DNA from: Arabidopsis thaliana | Lineage: Eukaryota; Streptophyta; Magnoliopsida; Brassicales; Brassicaceae | Assembly (NCBI RefSeq): GCF_000001735.4 | Contig: NC_003070.9 | Span: 12,952,001 to 13,016,000, forward strand | DNA length: 64,000 bases | Direction: 5' to 3' | Shown here: in pieces, positions 9,721 through 20,095 of the stretch | How positions within the stretch are numbered: position 1 is the stretch's first letter | How the letters are laid out: each line of letters opens with the position of its first letter | Notes under the pieces: model-generated | The model's database searches: none | Seen by the model: only the letters and a program-made list of their open reading frames with translations | What the model was told of the DNA's origin: nothing | Translations under genes and position numbers: made by a program

Positions 9721-12700
9721 TAAATGCTATCTTTAAGAAATAAAGAAAAAAACGAAAATTATGTGGAGAATTGTTTTATCTAAACTAAGAGTAAGTGTTT
9801 AAAATACAATGTATTAATCTATTAAATAAGGGTTTTGTGCAAAAAAAACTTTCAAATCGCCATTTTTACAATTCTACCTTTCAAAAAATAAAAAATAATC
9901 GTATAAAGTATAAAATAATAAGTAATATAGGCTATTGCTGTAACTGAACATATATTGTAAACGTTTCACGATCACATATAAAAGTTTTTTAAAATTCTGA
10001 AGACCTAGATGAACTCATAATCTTGAAGGCTTTGATTTGATATATTATATATCAAAATTTTAAGTTTATATAGTACATATTATGCCTTCATCCATGCATA
10101 CTATTTTATAGTCAAGACTCAAGAGATTATAATATTTTTGCTGAAGTAGTGGATCAGATCAAAGTGATATATTTTACACAAAGTGTGATCTCTTGTATAT
10201 TATAATCACCCACGCTATACGCGAGAATCTAAAAGAAATGAGTTTGATATTGATGTCTGCTACGATGTATGCTTTGACCAAATGTAATATGTCTTCGTTT
10301 TTACAATAGTTAAAATAAGCCTCGTTTTAAAATACTTATTATCTCAGATTTCGTTTTTTTTTGTAATTCGGCAAATCAATATATTGATATCACAAAATGA
10401 TTACATAATACATAAGCATCTCACAACAATCTTTTACGCAAATACATGAAATCGTTACAGTTTCGATGAAAGAGTAGAGAGTAACCATGCTATCTTTAAA
10501 CTTATAGGCTAGCTAGCATATATAATATGTTATGTCCCTCTTTCACACACTTTTTATTGGCTATCAGCTTATAACAGAAACTCCAAAATGCCTTTGGCAT
10601 TACTTTAAGTAGAAAATGTGGATTCAAAGTTGTAGGAGATGATTCTGGATCATATGTATGTTCTCGGAAAGATTCCACTATGTTCCTTAGGAAGACTGTT
10701 TGGTCCTTTTATCCATGTATATTTCCGATGCCACCAAAGTAAGTCTGAAAATAGTTTCAAACGAATAAAGGATTGGTAGAGAATCATCGAAACACCAGAC
10801 GTCTCAATTGAGTCAATGTTGTAATTGCGACATAAACTAGTCCCTTGAACCATTGACGAGTTTTAGTGATGAGATTTTGACAGGAGTTTTGTCTCGTCTT
10901 CTTATAATCCGAAGACATCCTTGCTATCACTATATATATATCGACATTAGAAAATTAAAAAGTGTTCTACAAACTTAAGTATTTAACATTGAATATGTTT
11001 TTTCTTTTTTAATGCCTATGACTTCATATTATTGATCTGTATATTCGAAGATGCATGGTAAATTTGCAAAACCTTAAGACTTACAATAGTTTTTTTCCAG
11101 AAAACCCTTAAAATAAGTCTTCTTTATAATCTCTCTACCTAATCTTATAAGGGCACAATTGTGCTAGTTTTAATTAAAGTGGCAAGCTTACATAAAAGAG
11201 AATGACACAAAGGAAGTTCATAATATACTCACTAGAATGCAATCAATCTAAAAGCTGCCTACACAATTCATCATCACTTTGATTGATTGATTCATATGTG
11301 GTGTGTTTCTCTCTTCATTTAATTATTATATGTCTATGGACTCTAGTGCAAAGAATTTGGTATCTCTCTCACTCAAGTTAGCCAATATTTAAACGCATTT
11401 ATAGGTCACTGATCATATTTTTCATTAACAATTTTCGTATGAGGCTTCCAGAATTCCGAAACTCTAGGCGTAGATGTATATGCTAAAACTAGCATTAAGC
11501 TTAATGAAAAATGAAAATTCCGGAGCAAGCCATTTACAAAAACCAAAATCAAAACAACGTACTAATAGCTCAACTAGTAAAGACTATTAGTTAAAATATA
11601 GAGATCGCCAATTCGAGTGGCACTTGGAAGGACCCCATATAAAATGATTTGTTTCCTATCCTGAGAGGATGTGCAGATCTAAACCCAGAACCTCTTAGTC
11701 AATCAAAATAAAAAAACCAATATCAAAGATAAATTAATCACAAAAGGTTCACTAATTATAATTCAAACACATAGATTAACAAAACATCATTGTTCAACAG
11801 CATAAGAGTTTTGTGCAAAAAAAATCTTTTGAACTTTGTCAATTTTTGTAACTATACTCCACATCTCTAGAAAATGCAGATCAATCTTACAAAGTAAAAA
11901 AATCATCGTAATATAACTCTTACATATATATTAAGGTAAATGTTTTCACACTCATCTACAATAAAATTGAAAAGTAGTTTAACTTCTTGTCGCGAAGGCT
12001 TCGAGTTAACATATTACTTATCAAAACTTTACAAACTTTGACGGTAACGAAATATATTATTATTTTTTATTTCATATGATTAATTTACATTTTTTGGAGA
12101 TAGAAGATAAAAATTGACAGTTGAAAGATTTTTTGCCAAGATTTATCACACTATCTCTCTTCTTCAATCTCCTCCGGTTCTTCGTATTGCCTCTTAGAAA
12201 CGGTTATTAAGGAACCCCATAGACGTGCTTTTTGGATCAGAAGGACCCTGACTCAGTCGGTGAAACCATACCAGCTGTTTAAAACCATGTTTATTCTCCA
12301 AAAATGAAACCATACCAGCTGTTTAAAACCATGTTTATACTCGACCAATCAGTTGAAAATACATAAATATCACAATATTGCCTTATCAAAACCATGTTTA
12401 TTCTCCAAATTCAAACGGAACATTTGATGGTCTCTCGCGCACTAATACAACTCTTTGTCAATATTTTCTTCTCTTTTGTATTAAGATTATCTCTAACTTT
12501 TTCTAGTTGTAATCTACCTTACTTTTCTTATATAAAACACTAGTGTAAGAGGATATACAAGAAACTTTCACTAGATAAAAAAAATTATTATATTTGTTCA
12601 TAAAATTATAAAGGCAATATTCTTAGTGTGTTTCTGAATAATCATAATAAAAGGAATCCTTTTTCATTATTTTCTCTTGTTTGACCTCTCTTTTTCAACT

Positions 12701-12810
12701 TAATTAACCATCAGACGACTAAGAAATAATAGTCCAGTTGTTTAACCAACACGGTAGTTCAAGAGGGTGAGGCAAAGTGAGTTTGTACTTAAAACCTACG
12801 ACCTCTTCAA
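9721..12810. other. Intergenic, no gene seen
   Basis: AT-rich DNA. It contains copy 2 of the 430-bp repeat (10970-11401) and a 44-bp two-copy tandem repeat (from 12264 and 12308, unit starting GAAACCATACCAGCTGTTTA). Two stretches sharing AGNGTTTTGTGCAAAAAAAA (about 9825 and 11810) have a weakly similar downstream layout and may be an old duplication. No protein-coding similarity was recognised. Confidence 0.5.
10970..11401 (+). repeat. Dispersed 430-bp repeat, copy 2
   Basis: The 432-bp partner of 2132-2557, same orientation, about 8.8 kb away. Differences are single-base changes and short indels, such as a duplicated AAATAAGTCTTC-like insert near 11115. Confidence 0.85.
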
Positions 12811-13042
12811 AGTCAAAACTTTAGATGAACAAAGCCGAACCAATCATTAAGACTAAACAAAATGAAATATTCATACTTGATTATACAATTATTACTCCCT
12901 GTCACAATCAAACGTGTTAAGCACTTCACCGAAATAAATAATTTTTTATAATATGAAACATGGACTTCTTCCCTACCCTGGAACATGGAGTTCAAGAGAT
13001 GATCCACAATTATAACATAGCCAAAAAGAAAAGCTTCTTCAC

Positions 13043-14113
13043 ATGATGACAATCGGGAAGAGTCCGATCTTGCTACATCATCATGTTATCTTCCTATTGT
13101 TGCTTGTTCTCCAAGTCAGTGGCCAGCATCAGCCTAGAACCACTGCTCCACCGTATATTGCCCAAAGACCAAATCAAGTACCCGCAGTAATCATTGCGAT
13201 GCTTATGTTCACGCTCTTATTCAGCATGTTGGCTTGTTGTGTTTGTTATAAATACACAAACACATCTCCTCATGGAACCAGCTCTGATACCGAAGAGGGA
13301 GGTCATGGAGAAGTAGCGTTTACAAGGAGAACAAGCCGTGGACTTGGAAAGGATGTGATAAATTCGTTTCCTTCCTTTCTTTACTCACAAGTTAAAGGGC
13401 TAAAGATAGGCAAAGGCGGTGTGGAATGTGCGATCTGCCTGAATGAGTTTGAGGACGAGGAAACGCTGCGTTTAATGCCTCCTTGTAGCCATGCATTTCA
13501 TGCTAGTTGCATTGATGTCTGGCTGTCTTCTCGGTCCACATGTCCAGTTTGCCGTGCAAGTCTCCCTCCCAAACCAGGCAGCGATCAAAACTCTTTGTAT
13601 CCATTTATACGCCCACATGATAATCAAGATATGGATCTTGAAAATGTAACCGCGCGAAGAAGTGTATTGGAGTCTCCAGATGTACGTTTGCTAGATAGAT
13701 TGTCATGGAGCAATAACACCGGGGCAAATACACCGCCTCGATCGAGGTCTACAGGGTTATCAAACTGGAGAATAACGGAGCTTTTGTTCCCAAGATCCCA
13801 TTCGACTGGACATTCTCTAGTACCACGTGTAGAAAACCTTGACAGATTCACATTGCAGTTACCGGAAGAAGTACGAAGGCAACTGAGCCACATGAAGACG
13901 TTACCACAAGCTAGGAGTTCAAGAGAAGGCTATAGGAGTGGTAGCGTTGGAAGCGAGAGAAGAGGTTTTCCTTATGGACGCCGATATAATCGACGGAACA
14001 TTTCTCTTTCTTTCTCTTTCTCTTTTCAAACAACCTCTCTTCAATCAGGAAAAGGCAAGGAAAAAGAGTTTGGTGAAGGGTCATTTGATCGCCTTAAGGC
14101 AGAGATGGTCTAA
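13043..14113 (+). CDS. ATL34: ATL-type RING-H2 finger protein (E3 ubiquitin ligase)
   Basis: An uninterrupted frame of 356 codons (start MMTIG; the second ATG is equally possible). It has an N-terminal signal-like segment (about 1-27), a transmembrane helix (about 47-69), an ATL GLD-like motif (GLGKDVINSFP, about 100-110) and a canonical RING-H2: C129, C132, C148, H150, H153, C156, C167 and C170, with proline after the sixth ligand pair (CPVC). ATLs are membrane-anchored ubiquitin ligases that bind E2 through this finger. The long Ser/Arg-rich C-terminus ends KAEMV. Positions 13965-14048 (84 nt, GT...pyrimidine-rich...CAG) may be an in-frame intron; its removal gives 328 residues from the first Met, or 327 from the second, which is the length I recall for ATL34. 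The symbol is assigned from memory and gene order. Confidence 0.9.
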   Translation: MMTIGKSPILLHHHVIFLLLLVLQVSGQHQPRTTAPPYIAQRPNQVPAVIIAMLMFTLLFSMLACCVCYKYTNTSPHGTSSDTEEGGHGEVAFTRRTSRGLGKDVINSFPSFLYSQVKGLKIGKGGVECAICLNEFEDEETLRLMPPCSHAFHASCIDVWLSSRSTCPVCRASLPPKPGSDQNSLYPFIRPHDNQDMDLENVTARRSVLESPDVRLLDRLSWSNNTGANTPPRSRSTGLSNWRITELLFPRSHSTGHSLVPRVENLDRFTLQLPEEVRRQLSHMKTLPQARSSREGYRSGSVGSERRGFPYGRRYNRRNISLSFSFSFQTTSLQSGKGKEKEFGEGSFDRLKAEMV

Positions 14114-14399
14114 TCTAAATGTGTTGACTATATTAAGTTTTCTTACTGACAAGGTTAGATTATAAGAACGATTGGTGTGTCTTAACCATGAAAAAATATA
14201 TATGTAGGTTTGTATAATGTGTGTAGAAACTATAGCACAAGAGTGCCTATCCGATATAGTCAACTATATTGTACAGTTTCTTTATGAATCAAAGGTTTGG
14301 CAACTTTGGCTTTTAATGCATGGAATCATTGTTGATTTCGAAAATCACACAATGAATTTGTTTAAAATGGAAAAACAAATTCAATAAACTTTCTTGCTA

Positions 14400-14899
14400 T
14401 TAGGTTAATCAAAGACTCGATCGTAAGAAGAGTAATATTGTTTAGAAACAAAGTTTGGGTTTTTCTCAAGAACAATGTAGGGAATCTAGGGTTTTTAGTA
14501 TTAAGTTGCTGATTCTTGAATATAATAGAGGACAAACCCCTCTATTTATACATTATTAAGAGGGTTTAAAGATAAGTTAAACTTCTAATTATTCGGAGCT
14601 TGAATCTTCTATTTTTCATTATTTTTGCGATTCTCCTTTACCGGAAAGGAAAACTTCTTTTTCTTCAAATCGGGAAGTCGGTTGGGCGATCTTCCTACTT
14701 TGGGTCGAGGTCGTCTGGCGACCTCTCCTTTTTCCGGCCGAAGTTGGCTGGCGACCTCTTTATTTCGGCCCATTAACAGGCTAAACCGAGATACACGGTT
14801 TGACTTAATTATCAGCTTAATTCAAGATTCTTCCGGTTTAAGTCGTGATTCTTCCGGTTTAAGTCACTATTGTTGGAAGTGCTAATCAATGCACCAACA
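14400..14899 (-). mobile_element. Probable solo or partial LTR (copia-like)
   Basis: On the minus strand it begins TGTTGGTGCATTGATTAGCA (from 14899), has tandem CTTAAACCGGAAGAATC copies, GC-richer segments with repeated GGTCGCC, then a TATA box TATAAATAGAGGGG (near 14545) and a downstream leader. This is the U3-R layout of a plant LTR. The left boundary in this strand is not fixed and no clear 5-bp duplication was found, so it may be truncated. A small inverted repeat TGTTGG/CCAACA lies at 14871-14899. Confidence 0.5.
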
Positions 14900-16104
14900 A
14901 TGGTAAATTACTAATGATATAAAAATCCACTTCTTGAAGGAACTCTTCGGAAATGTCCTACTCCTATCAACCTAAATAACATGCTGATGTTCAAGTGATA
15001 CTAAAAAGCTAAAGTTCAAAAGTTAGATCGATAACCCATATAATAGAGAAATTATAAAGTAATTTCGAGATTTCGTAACTTTTCATCAATCTTATTTTGT
15101 ATTGATCTATTTATTCATCAAACATGAAGGACTTATTGTTTAGCTGGTTTAGTAAGGTGATCTTAAGAAAATGGATGACTACACTAAGAACCTGACTAGC
15201 TTCAATTAAGCTCATGTCAAACTATAAGTAAAAGTTTCAAAGTGGTGTAGTGATGACTGATGACAATGTAAATAGAGTATCTTTGGCTTCATATATCTAT
15301 CCTGCTCCCATTGCTCCTTAATAATGAAAGTAATAAAATTTAGAGATCGGGGAAAACTAGTTTTCTGGTAAACTGACACAAGGTCGATAACAATGATATT
15401 TAGTCCACATTTTTCCCAATTTAAGATCAGATATTTAGACTCATAATCGGTCAATTACGTGAGATAAATGAATGGATGTTTGTTGTGGATGTCCAACAAA
15501 CTATGTAGATCTATAAATATATTTTTTATATATTGGATGTTGTGTCCCTATCCATTGATTAGATAGAATATCCACTAATATATTTATTTATTTCGTAAGA
15601 ACATGGAAAATCCATAGCCACCAGTTATTTGCGAACACTGGAAAACACTTTCGGAATATAGTTAACCAACAATATAACAAACTCAACACGATTAAAGTAA
15701 TGTTATGAAGAATCTGTCTAAGTTCTGGTGATTAATTTGAAAAGGTCTGATGCAGATCCGGCGATAATGCGAGAAATCTGGTGAAGAATCGATGACAACT
15801 CAATGAAATCCAGTAAGATCCAATGACAACTTGATCATCCATTGAGTGTCCATGCAACTAGGTTAGTTTTTAAAAAAATTGAAGAACATACTATTTAGGG
15901 TAAATTACGGATTAAGTCCGAAGACCAAGTTTTAATTGTTGGTTTTGGCAAAGTGAAATTCAGTTTCTACCGTTTAGCCATTATGCCAAATTTGGACGAA
16001 AATACCCTTGACCTCGTAACTATCGACATTACTCGTGTACGACTTAGTAAGGCGCTTCAGTTAGGTACAATGTTCACTTGACTGACTAAAAATAAAAATT
16101 AATA
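14900..16104. other. Intergenic, no gene seen
   Basis: AT-rich DNA with no recognisable coding region. The part from about 15900 contains low-complexity text resembling edges of plant DNA transposons, but no defined terminal repeats were seen. Confidence 0.5.
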
Positions 16105-16352
16105 CTACCTCTATTCTTTTATAAATGATGTTTTAAGCTTTTATTTTTGTTCTTAAATAGATAAGTTTTAAATTTTCGATGCAAAATTAATTATATGTTT
16201 ATTGGTTTTGATGATTTTTATTCTGCTGATTATTTTTCTATTGGTTGATTAAATAATAAATGACATTTTAGTTTAGAAATAAATAAAAATTAAATGATTT
16301 CTTAATATGTGTGCATTCTCCTAGAACATCAACTAAATAAGAATAGATGGAG
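16105..16352. mobile_element. Stowaway-like MITE (Tc1/mariner type)
   Basis: A 248-bp AT-rich element. The ends CTACCTCTATTCTTTTATAA and, reverse-complemented, CTCCATCTATTCTTATTTAG form terminal inverted repeats close to the Stowaway consensus CTCCCTCCGTTTC. A TA dinucleotide flanks both sides (16103-16104 and 16353-16354), the target duplication expected for Tc1/mariner. There is no coding capacity. Confidence 0.72.
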
Positions 16353-16354
16353 TA

Positions 16355-17324
16355 TTTTTCATCCTCTTTTGTTTTTACAGTTTTTTCTCTTTTTACTTTT
16401 TGTGAATAATAAGTTATTTATTAATTTTAACATTAATGATAACTCAAGACTAACAATATGCGTACATGGTAATAATTTGTGACCATATACGTAAACATCA
16501 AAATAATTTGTGTGTTTACGTTTAAAATATTGTTTGAACCTAAAAACAAAACATTCAATTAATGCACGAATTGCACATGAAAAAACAAAAATTGCCAAGA
16601 ATACCCGTTCGACACTACCCCTTTTCAATTATGCCCCTTCATGTTAGCCATTTTCATTTCTACTTTATTTTAATTTTTAATGACCATTTCACCCCTATTT
16701 TTAATGAAATATTGATTTTTCTGCCTAAAATATACTAAAAATAAATTTTCCGCCAAAATTATTTTTTGAAAAACATTTTTCCCGCCAAAATATTTTGGCG
16801 GGAAATAGATTTACAAGTGTTTTTAAAAGATTTTAAAGGGTTTACAAGGGTTTTAAAAGATTTACAAGGGTTTTTAAAGGATTTACAAGGCCTTTAAAAC
16901 CCATTAAAAAATCTTATAAATATTTTTAAAATCTTTTTTAAGTGTTCACAAGAGTTTTAAAATGGTTCAAAAATTATTAAAGGGTTTACAAGGATTTTCA
17001 AAAAACAATTAAATGGTTTCAAGGGTTTTTAAAAGATTTTTAAGAGATTTACAAAAGTTTAAAACCCTTTAAAAACTTTTGTAAATCTTTTTAAAACATT
17101 TTATAAGGGTTCGAAAGAGTTTTAAAATGGTTCAAAAAGAGTTAAAAATGTTTTAAAATATTTACCAATTTTTTTAAAAAGTTAAAAAATGATTTTAAAG
17201 ACTTTATAAGAGTTTTTGAAAGATTTTAAAAAAATTTACAAAGGTTTTTAAAATTCTTGTAAATCTTTTTAAAACTCTTTAAAATTAAAAACTCGTAAAT
17301 CTTTAAAACTCTTGTTTCTAATCC
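16355..17324. repeat. Degenerate low-complexity tandem DNA with a 28-bp palindrome
   Basis: From about 16800 to 17310 the sequence is a degenerate repetition of short units such as TTTTAAAAGATTTACAAGGG on both strands. Just before it, 16778-16805 is a perfect 28-bp palindrome (TTTCCCGCCAAAAT and its exact reverse complement). No gene was recognised. It may be the internal filler of a DNA transposon, but terminal repeats were not located. Confidence 0.6.
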
Positions 17325-17905
17325 AAAACAAGCAAGCAAAGAACCAGAGAACGAAACACACAAGTACGCATGGAACCAAGGGAAAAAGAAGCTAGTAAGA
17401 ACCAAACAAATCAGGAAAAAAAATCAAAACAAGCAAGCAAGGAAATTGAGAATGAAACACACAAGCACGCATAGAACCAATGAAACAAGGAAGCAAGTAA
17501 GAACCAAACAACTAAGCAAGAAAAGAAGCACGCAAGGAAACAGAGAATGAACACAAGCATGCATGGAACCAAGGAAGAAAACAAAGATGCAAAAGCAAAT
17601 CAAGAACCAAGGAAGAAATGAAGAAAACAAGCAAACACACAAAAAAAAACCTTGCAAGGAAATCAGTAAACAAATGAAGAAAACAAAGATGCAAAAGCAA
17701 ATAAAAAACCAGGAAGAAATGAAGAAATTAAATCAAGCAAGCACACAAGAAACCTTAAAAGGAAATCAACAAGCATGCAAGTAACCAAAGAATAAGTGCA
17801 AAAACTCCAAACAAGCACGCATGGAACCAAGGAAGAAAACAAGGAAGAAAACAAGGAAGCAAGTTAAGGAAACAAGACATGTAAGAAGAAATCAAAAAGC
17901 AAAAA
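17325..17905. repeat. AAGCAAGC minisatellite-like array 1
   Basis: A degenerate array on the plus strand of units of about 55-65 bp built from AAGCAAGCAAGGAA, GAATGAAACACACAAGC and ACGCATGGAACCAAGGAAG. Strong purine bias of one strand yields long but meaningless ORFs on both strands. The same array type recurs at 18945-19445, 22830-23400, 45160-45560 and 47385-47905. Confidence 0.85.
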
Positions 17906-18034
17906 TAAGTATTAACCTCTGGTGAAAAACAGATGGAACCATATAAAAAATTATGTCGTCTGTGACGAAATCTGTTCCTGTAGAGAAAAAAGAGACACAA
18001 CAAGCGGATAACATATTGGCCTAACTTTACTATA

Positions 18035-18960
18035 TTCTGTAAAAACTTTGACACCAACTTATTTTGCGTTCTTCCACAATTCTGTTCATTGCTCTGCTAC
18101 TTGTTATCTCTCAGCCGTTTTAGAGGTCCATTTGCGAGGGATCTGAAATAAGCAAAAAACGATTAAGAGGTTGACGCTATACATGTTTTCTAATTTATGA
18201 TATAACAAAACCTCCATTTAACTGTATATAATTTCATAACTATAATATATACTTACTCTGCAAATCTTAGATGTTATTCCACAAGTCTGCTTTCTACGCT
18301 GTTCTTGGTTTTGCTCTACAACATTTTAATGAAAGTAGAGTTGCACAACGTACCTCTCCTGTTCTTGTTACCACAAAATCCTTGCCGAGTTATGGTCCAA
18401 CCACCACATTGGTAACCTAATTATTAACGGCAGTGTCAGCGAGTGGGATCTTTGAAGTCTCCCTTGCCTATTCTCTGTGTGCCTAATATAAATTAAGATC
18501 TTGTAGAACTTACAACAGATTCTAGCTCAGGATTATTAGGCAACTGACCTGGCTTCCTAGTTCATTGGAAAACCTGTAAACAGCCACTGGCTGTATATGA
18601 ATTCGTGAGGCTCTTGGTTCAGAATCTGGTTGCAAGAAACTGCTAAAGAAATTAAAACATGAAATAAAGATATAGATACAAACGAGATCAGCTTGTATTA
18701 GTATAACCCAAGGTATATACACATATAAATAAAAGATCCACAATCACCTGATCAGTGAAGAACTAAGGAGCGTAGAATGATCAGAACCTTGATTCTTGTA
18801 TAGCTTAAATCGGTGAAACCGTTGGGCAACACAGAAAGTACTCTATTGACGACGATGCCTTTTCCTTGGTACACACTCTAGAGTCTTCATCTATACTATT
18901 GTCAAACAGAGATCCAGAACTATCTAAATAAAAGAGGTCAAACAAGTTTGAAGAAAACAA
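18035..18960. repeat. Compound repeat copy A: blocks 1 and 2
   Basis: Block 1 (about 18035-18300) recurs at about 21545-21790; both contain TTGACACCAACTTAT, CTCAGCCGTTT and CACAAGTCTGCTTTCTAC. Block 2 (about 18590-18960) recurs at about 22490-22830; both contain GAGGCTCTTGG, GCTTGTATTAGTATA, ACCGTTGG and CATCTATACTATT. Block 2 runs directly into an AAGCAAGC array in each case. Confidence 0.8.
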
Positions 18961-19445
18961 GGAAGCAAGTAAGAACCAAACAACTAAACAAGAAACCAAA
19001 ACAAGCAACTAGAGAATGAAACACACACAAGCACGCATGGAACCAAGGAAACAAGAAGCTAGTAAGAACCAAACAACTAAGCAAGATATCAAAACAAGCA
19101 AGCAAAGAACCAGAAAATGAAACACACAAGCACGCATGGAACCTAGGAAGAAACTAAAGAAGCAAAATCAAATCAAGTAACCAAGGAAGAAATGACGAAA
19201 ACAAGCAAGTAAGCAAGTAACCAAGGAAGAAAACAAACAAGCATGCAAAGAAATAGAGAATGAAACAAACAAGCACACATGGAACAAAGGAAGGAGGCAA
19301 AGAAGTAACAGCAAGTCATGTAACCAATGAAGAAATGAAGAAAACAAACAAGCACGCAAGAAATCAACAAGCAATGAAGCAAAAAGAGAAAAGAAGAAAG
19401 AAAAATAGGCAAACAAAAAAGAGGAATTGTAAACAAAAGCCAAGT
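18945..19445. repeat. AAGCAAGC array 2
   Basis: Same degenerate unit as array 1 (CACACAAGCACGCATGGAAC, ACCAAGGAAGAAA). It is bounded on the left by block 2 and on the right by block 3 of the compound repeat. The long minus-strand ORFs across it are hydrophobic Phe/Leu/Cys text produced by composition bias, not genes. Confidence 0.85.
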
Positions 19446-19449
19446 TGTG

Positions 19450-19690
19450 ACAAAGTATTCAAAAGATCCTGGAGATGACCTAGTTCTATCATGTAGCATG
19501 TCGAAATATTTGTTACATTCCTCTCCAAATTTCCAGGTACTTCGAATTCCTAAACAGTTCGAGAAATTAGTTAACACTTTGAAAGTAATAGAGAAAAATA
19601 TGAAGACAGACTGAAACTAATATATGAGTAAGAATATTCTCTGCTTTATGCACTCGATGTAGACCCTTTGCATGTTGAATAAAATTTACC
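19450..19690. repeat. Compound repeat block 3, copy A
   Basis: Similar to 22170-22440 and, over a short stretch, to about 45630-45670. Shared text includes AAAGATCC..GAGAT.ACCTAG, ATATTTGTTACATTCCTC, CAGTTCGAGAAATT and CACTTTGAAAGTAA. On the minus strand the first part reads like a short coding remnant (EECNKY) in both copies, of unknown family. Confidence 0.7.
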
Positions 19691-19769
19691 TAAGAACAAA
19701 AAAACAGTAATATATTAGATAAACCAAATGTTGTTTCCTCAATTCTTATTACTGTTTCTTGTCTTGCTG

Positions 19770-20095
19770 TCAGGTCAAGCTTTCACATGTCTCCAAACGA
19801 TCTGAGTAAAACACAAAGTCATGTTTTGCTATGTCTATCTCTCGAATGAGTGTATGCATGCCTCTTATCTGCAATTATGATCTTAGAGTGAGAATATGGT
19901 TTTTAACCTTTAAACCTTTCTTCTGAATCAAGCATAAAACATTTGGGCAGATTTTGCAAAGATCATGTTGCACAATCAAATCAGCTGCAACGTGAGTGTC
20001 ACCTCCTCGGGGAATGATCACATCAGCATATTTCTTCAATGGGGCACAAAATCATCAAACGCGGGCTTCACAAACTTTGCATACTGCAAATGAAA
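19770..20095 (-). pseudogene. Uridine kinase-like (UKL) fragment
   Basis: Two exon-like segments on the minus strand. The upstream one (about 20090-19925) reads [13 protein letters not shown] then, after a frame change, [20 protein letters not shown] and a C-terminal stretch like IVQHDLCK. The downstream one (about 19869-19785), after a TTGCAG acceptor, reads IRGMHTLIREIDIAKHDFVF then YSDRL. This text is characteristic of the uridine kinase/uracil phosphoribosyltransferase-like proteins of plants (pyrimidine salvage), at the junction of the kinase and UPRT domains. Compared with the family, several residues between IVQH and DLCK are missing and the frame is broken, so it is a non-functional fragment captured inside the compound repeat. 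Confidence 0.72.

Noticed and set aside
9392..9736. 114-codon plus-strand ORF (MGLTETKVGAR...)
   Set aside because: It starts inside the solo LTR and is antisense to the exon structure of the minus-strand pseudogene, whose splice sites and reading explain the region better.
11550..11640. tRNA-derived SINE (CTCAACTAGTAAAG and CAATTCGAGTGGC resembling A and B boxes)
   Set aside because: Box matches are poor, and no poly(A)/T tail or target duplication was found.
17424..18057. Several overlapping ORFs with long hydrophobic Phe/Leu/Cys runs
   Set aside because: They are the minus-strand translation of the purine-biased AAGCAAGC array; frames in all directions are open because of composition.
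19173..19577. 134-codon minus-strand ORF with apparent transmembrane text
   Set aside because: It spans array 2 and block 3, changes character at the boundary and has no counterpart in copies B and C.
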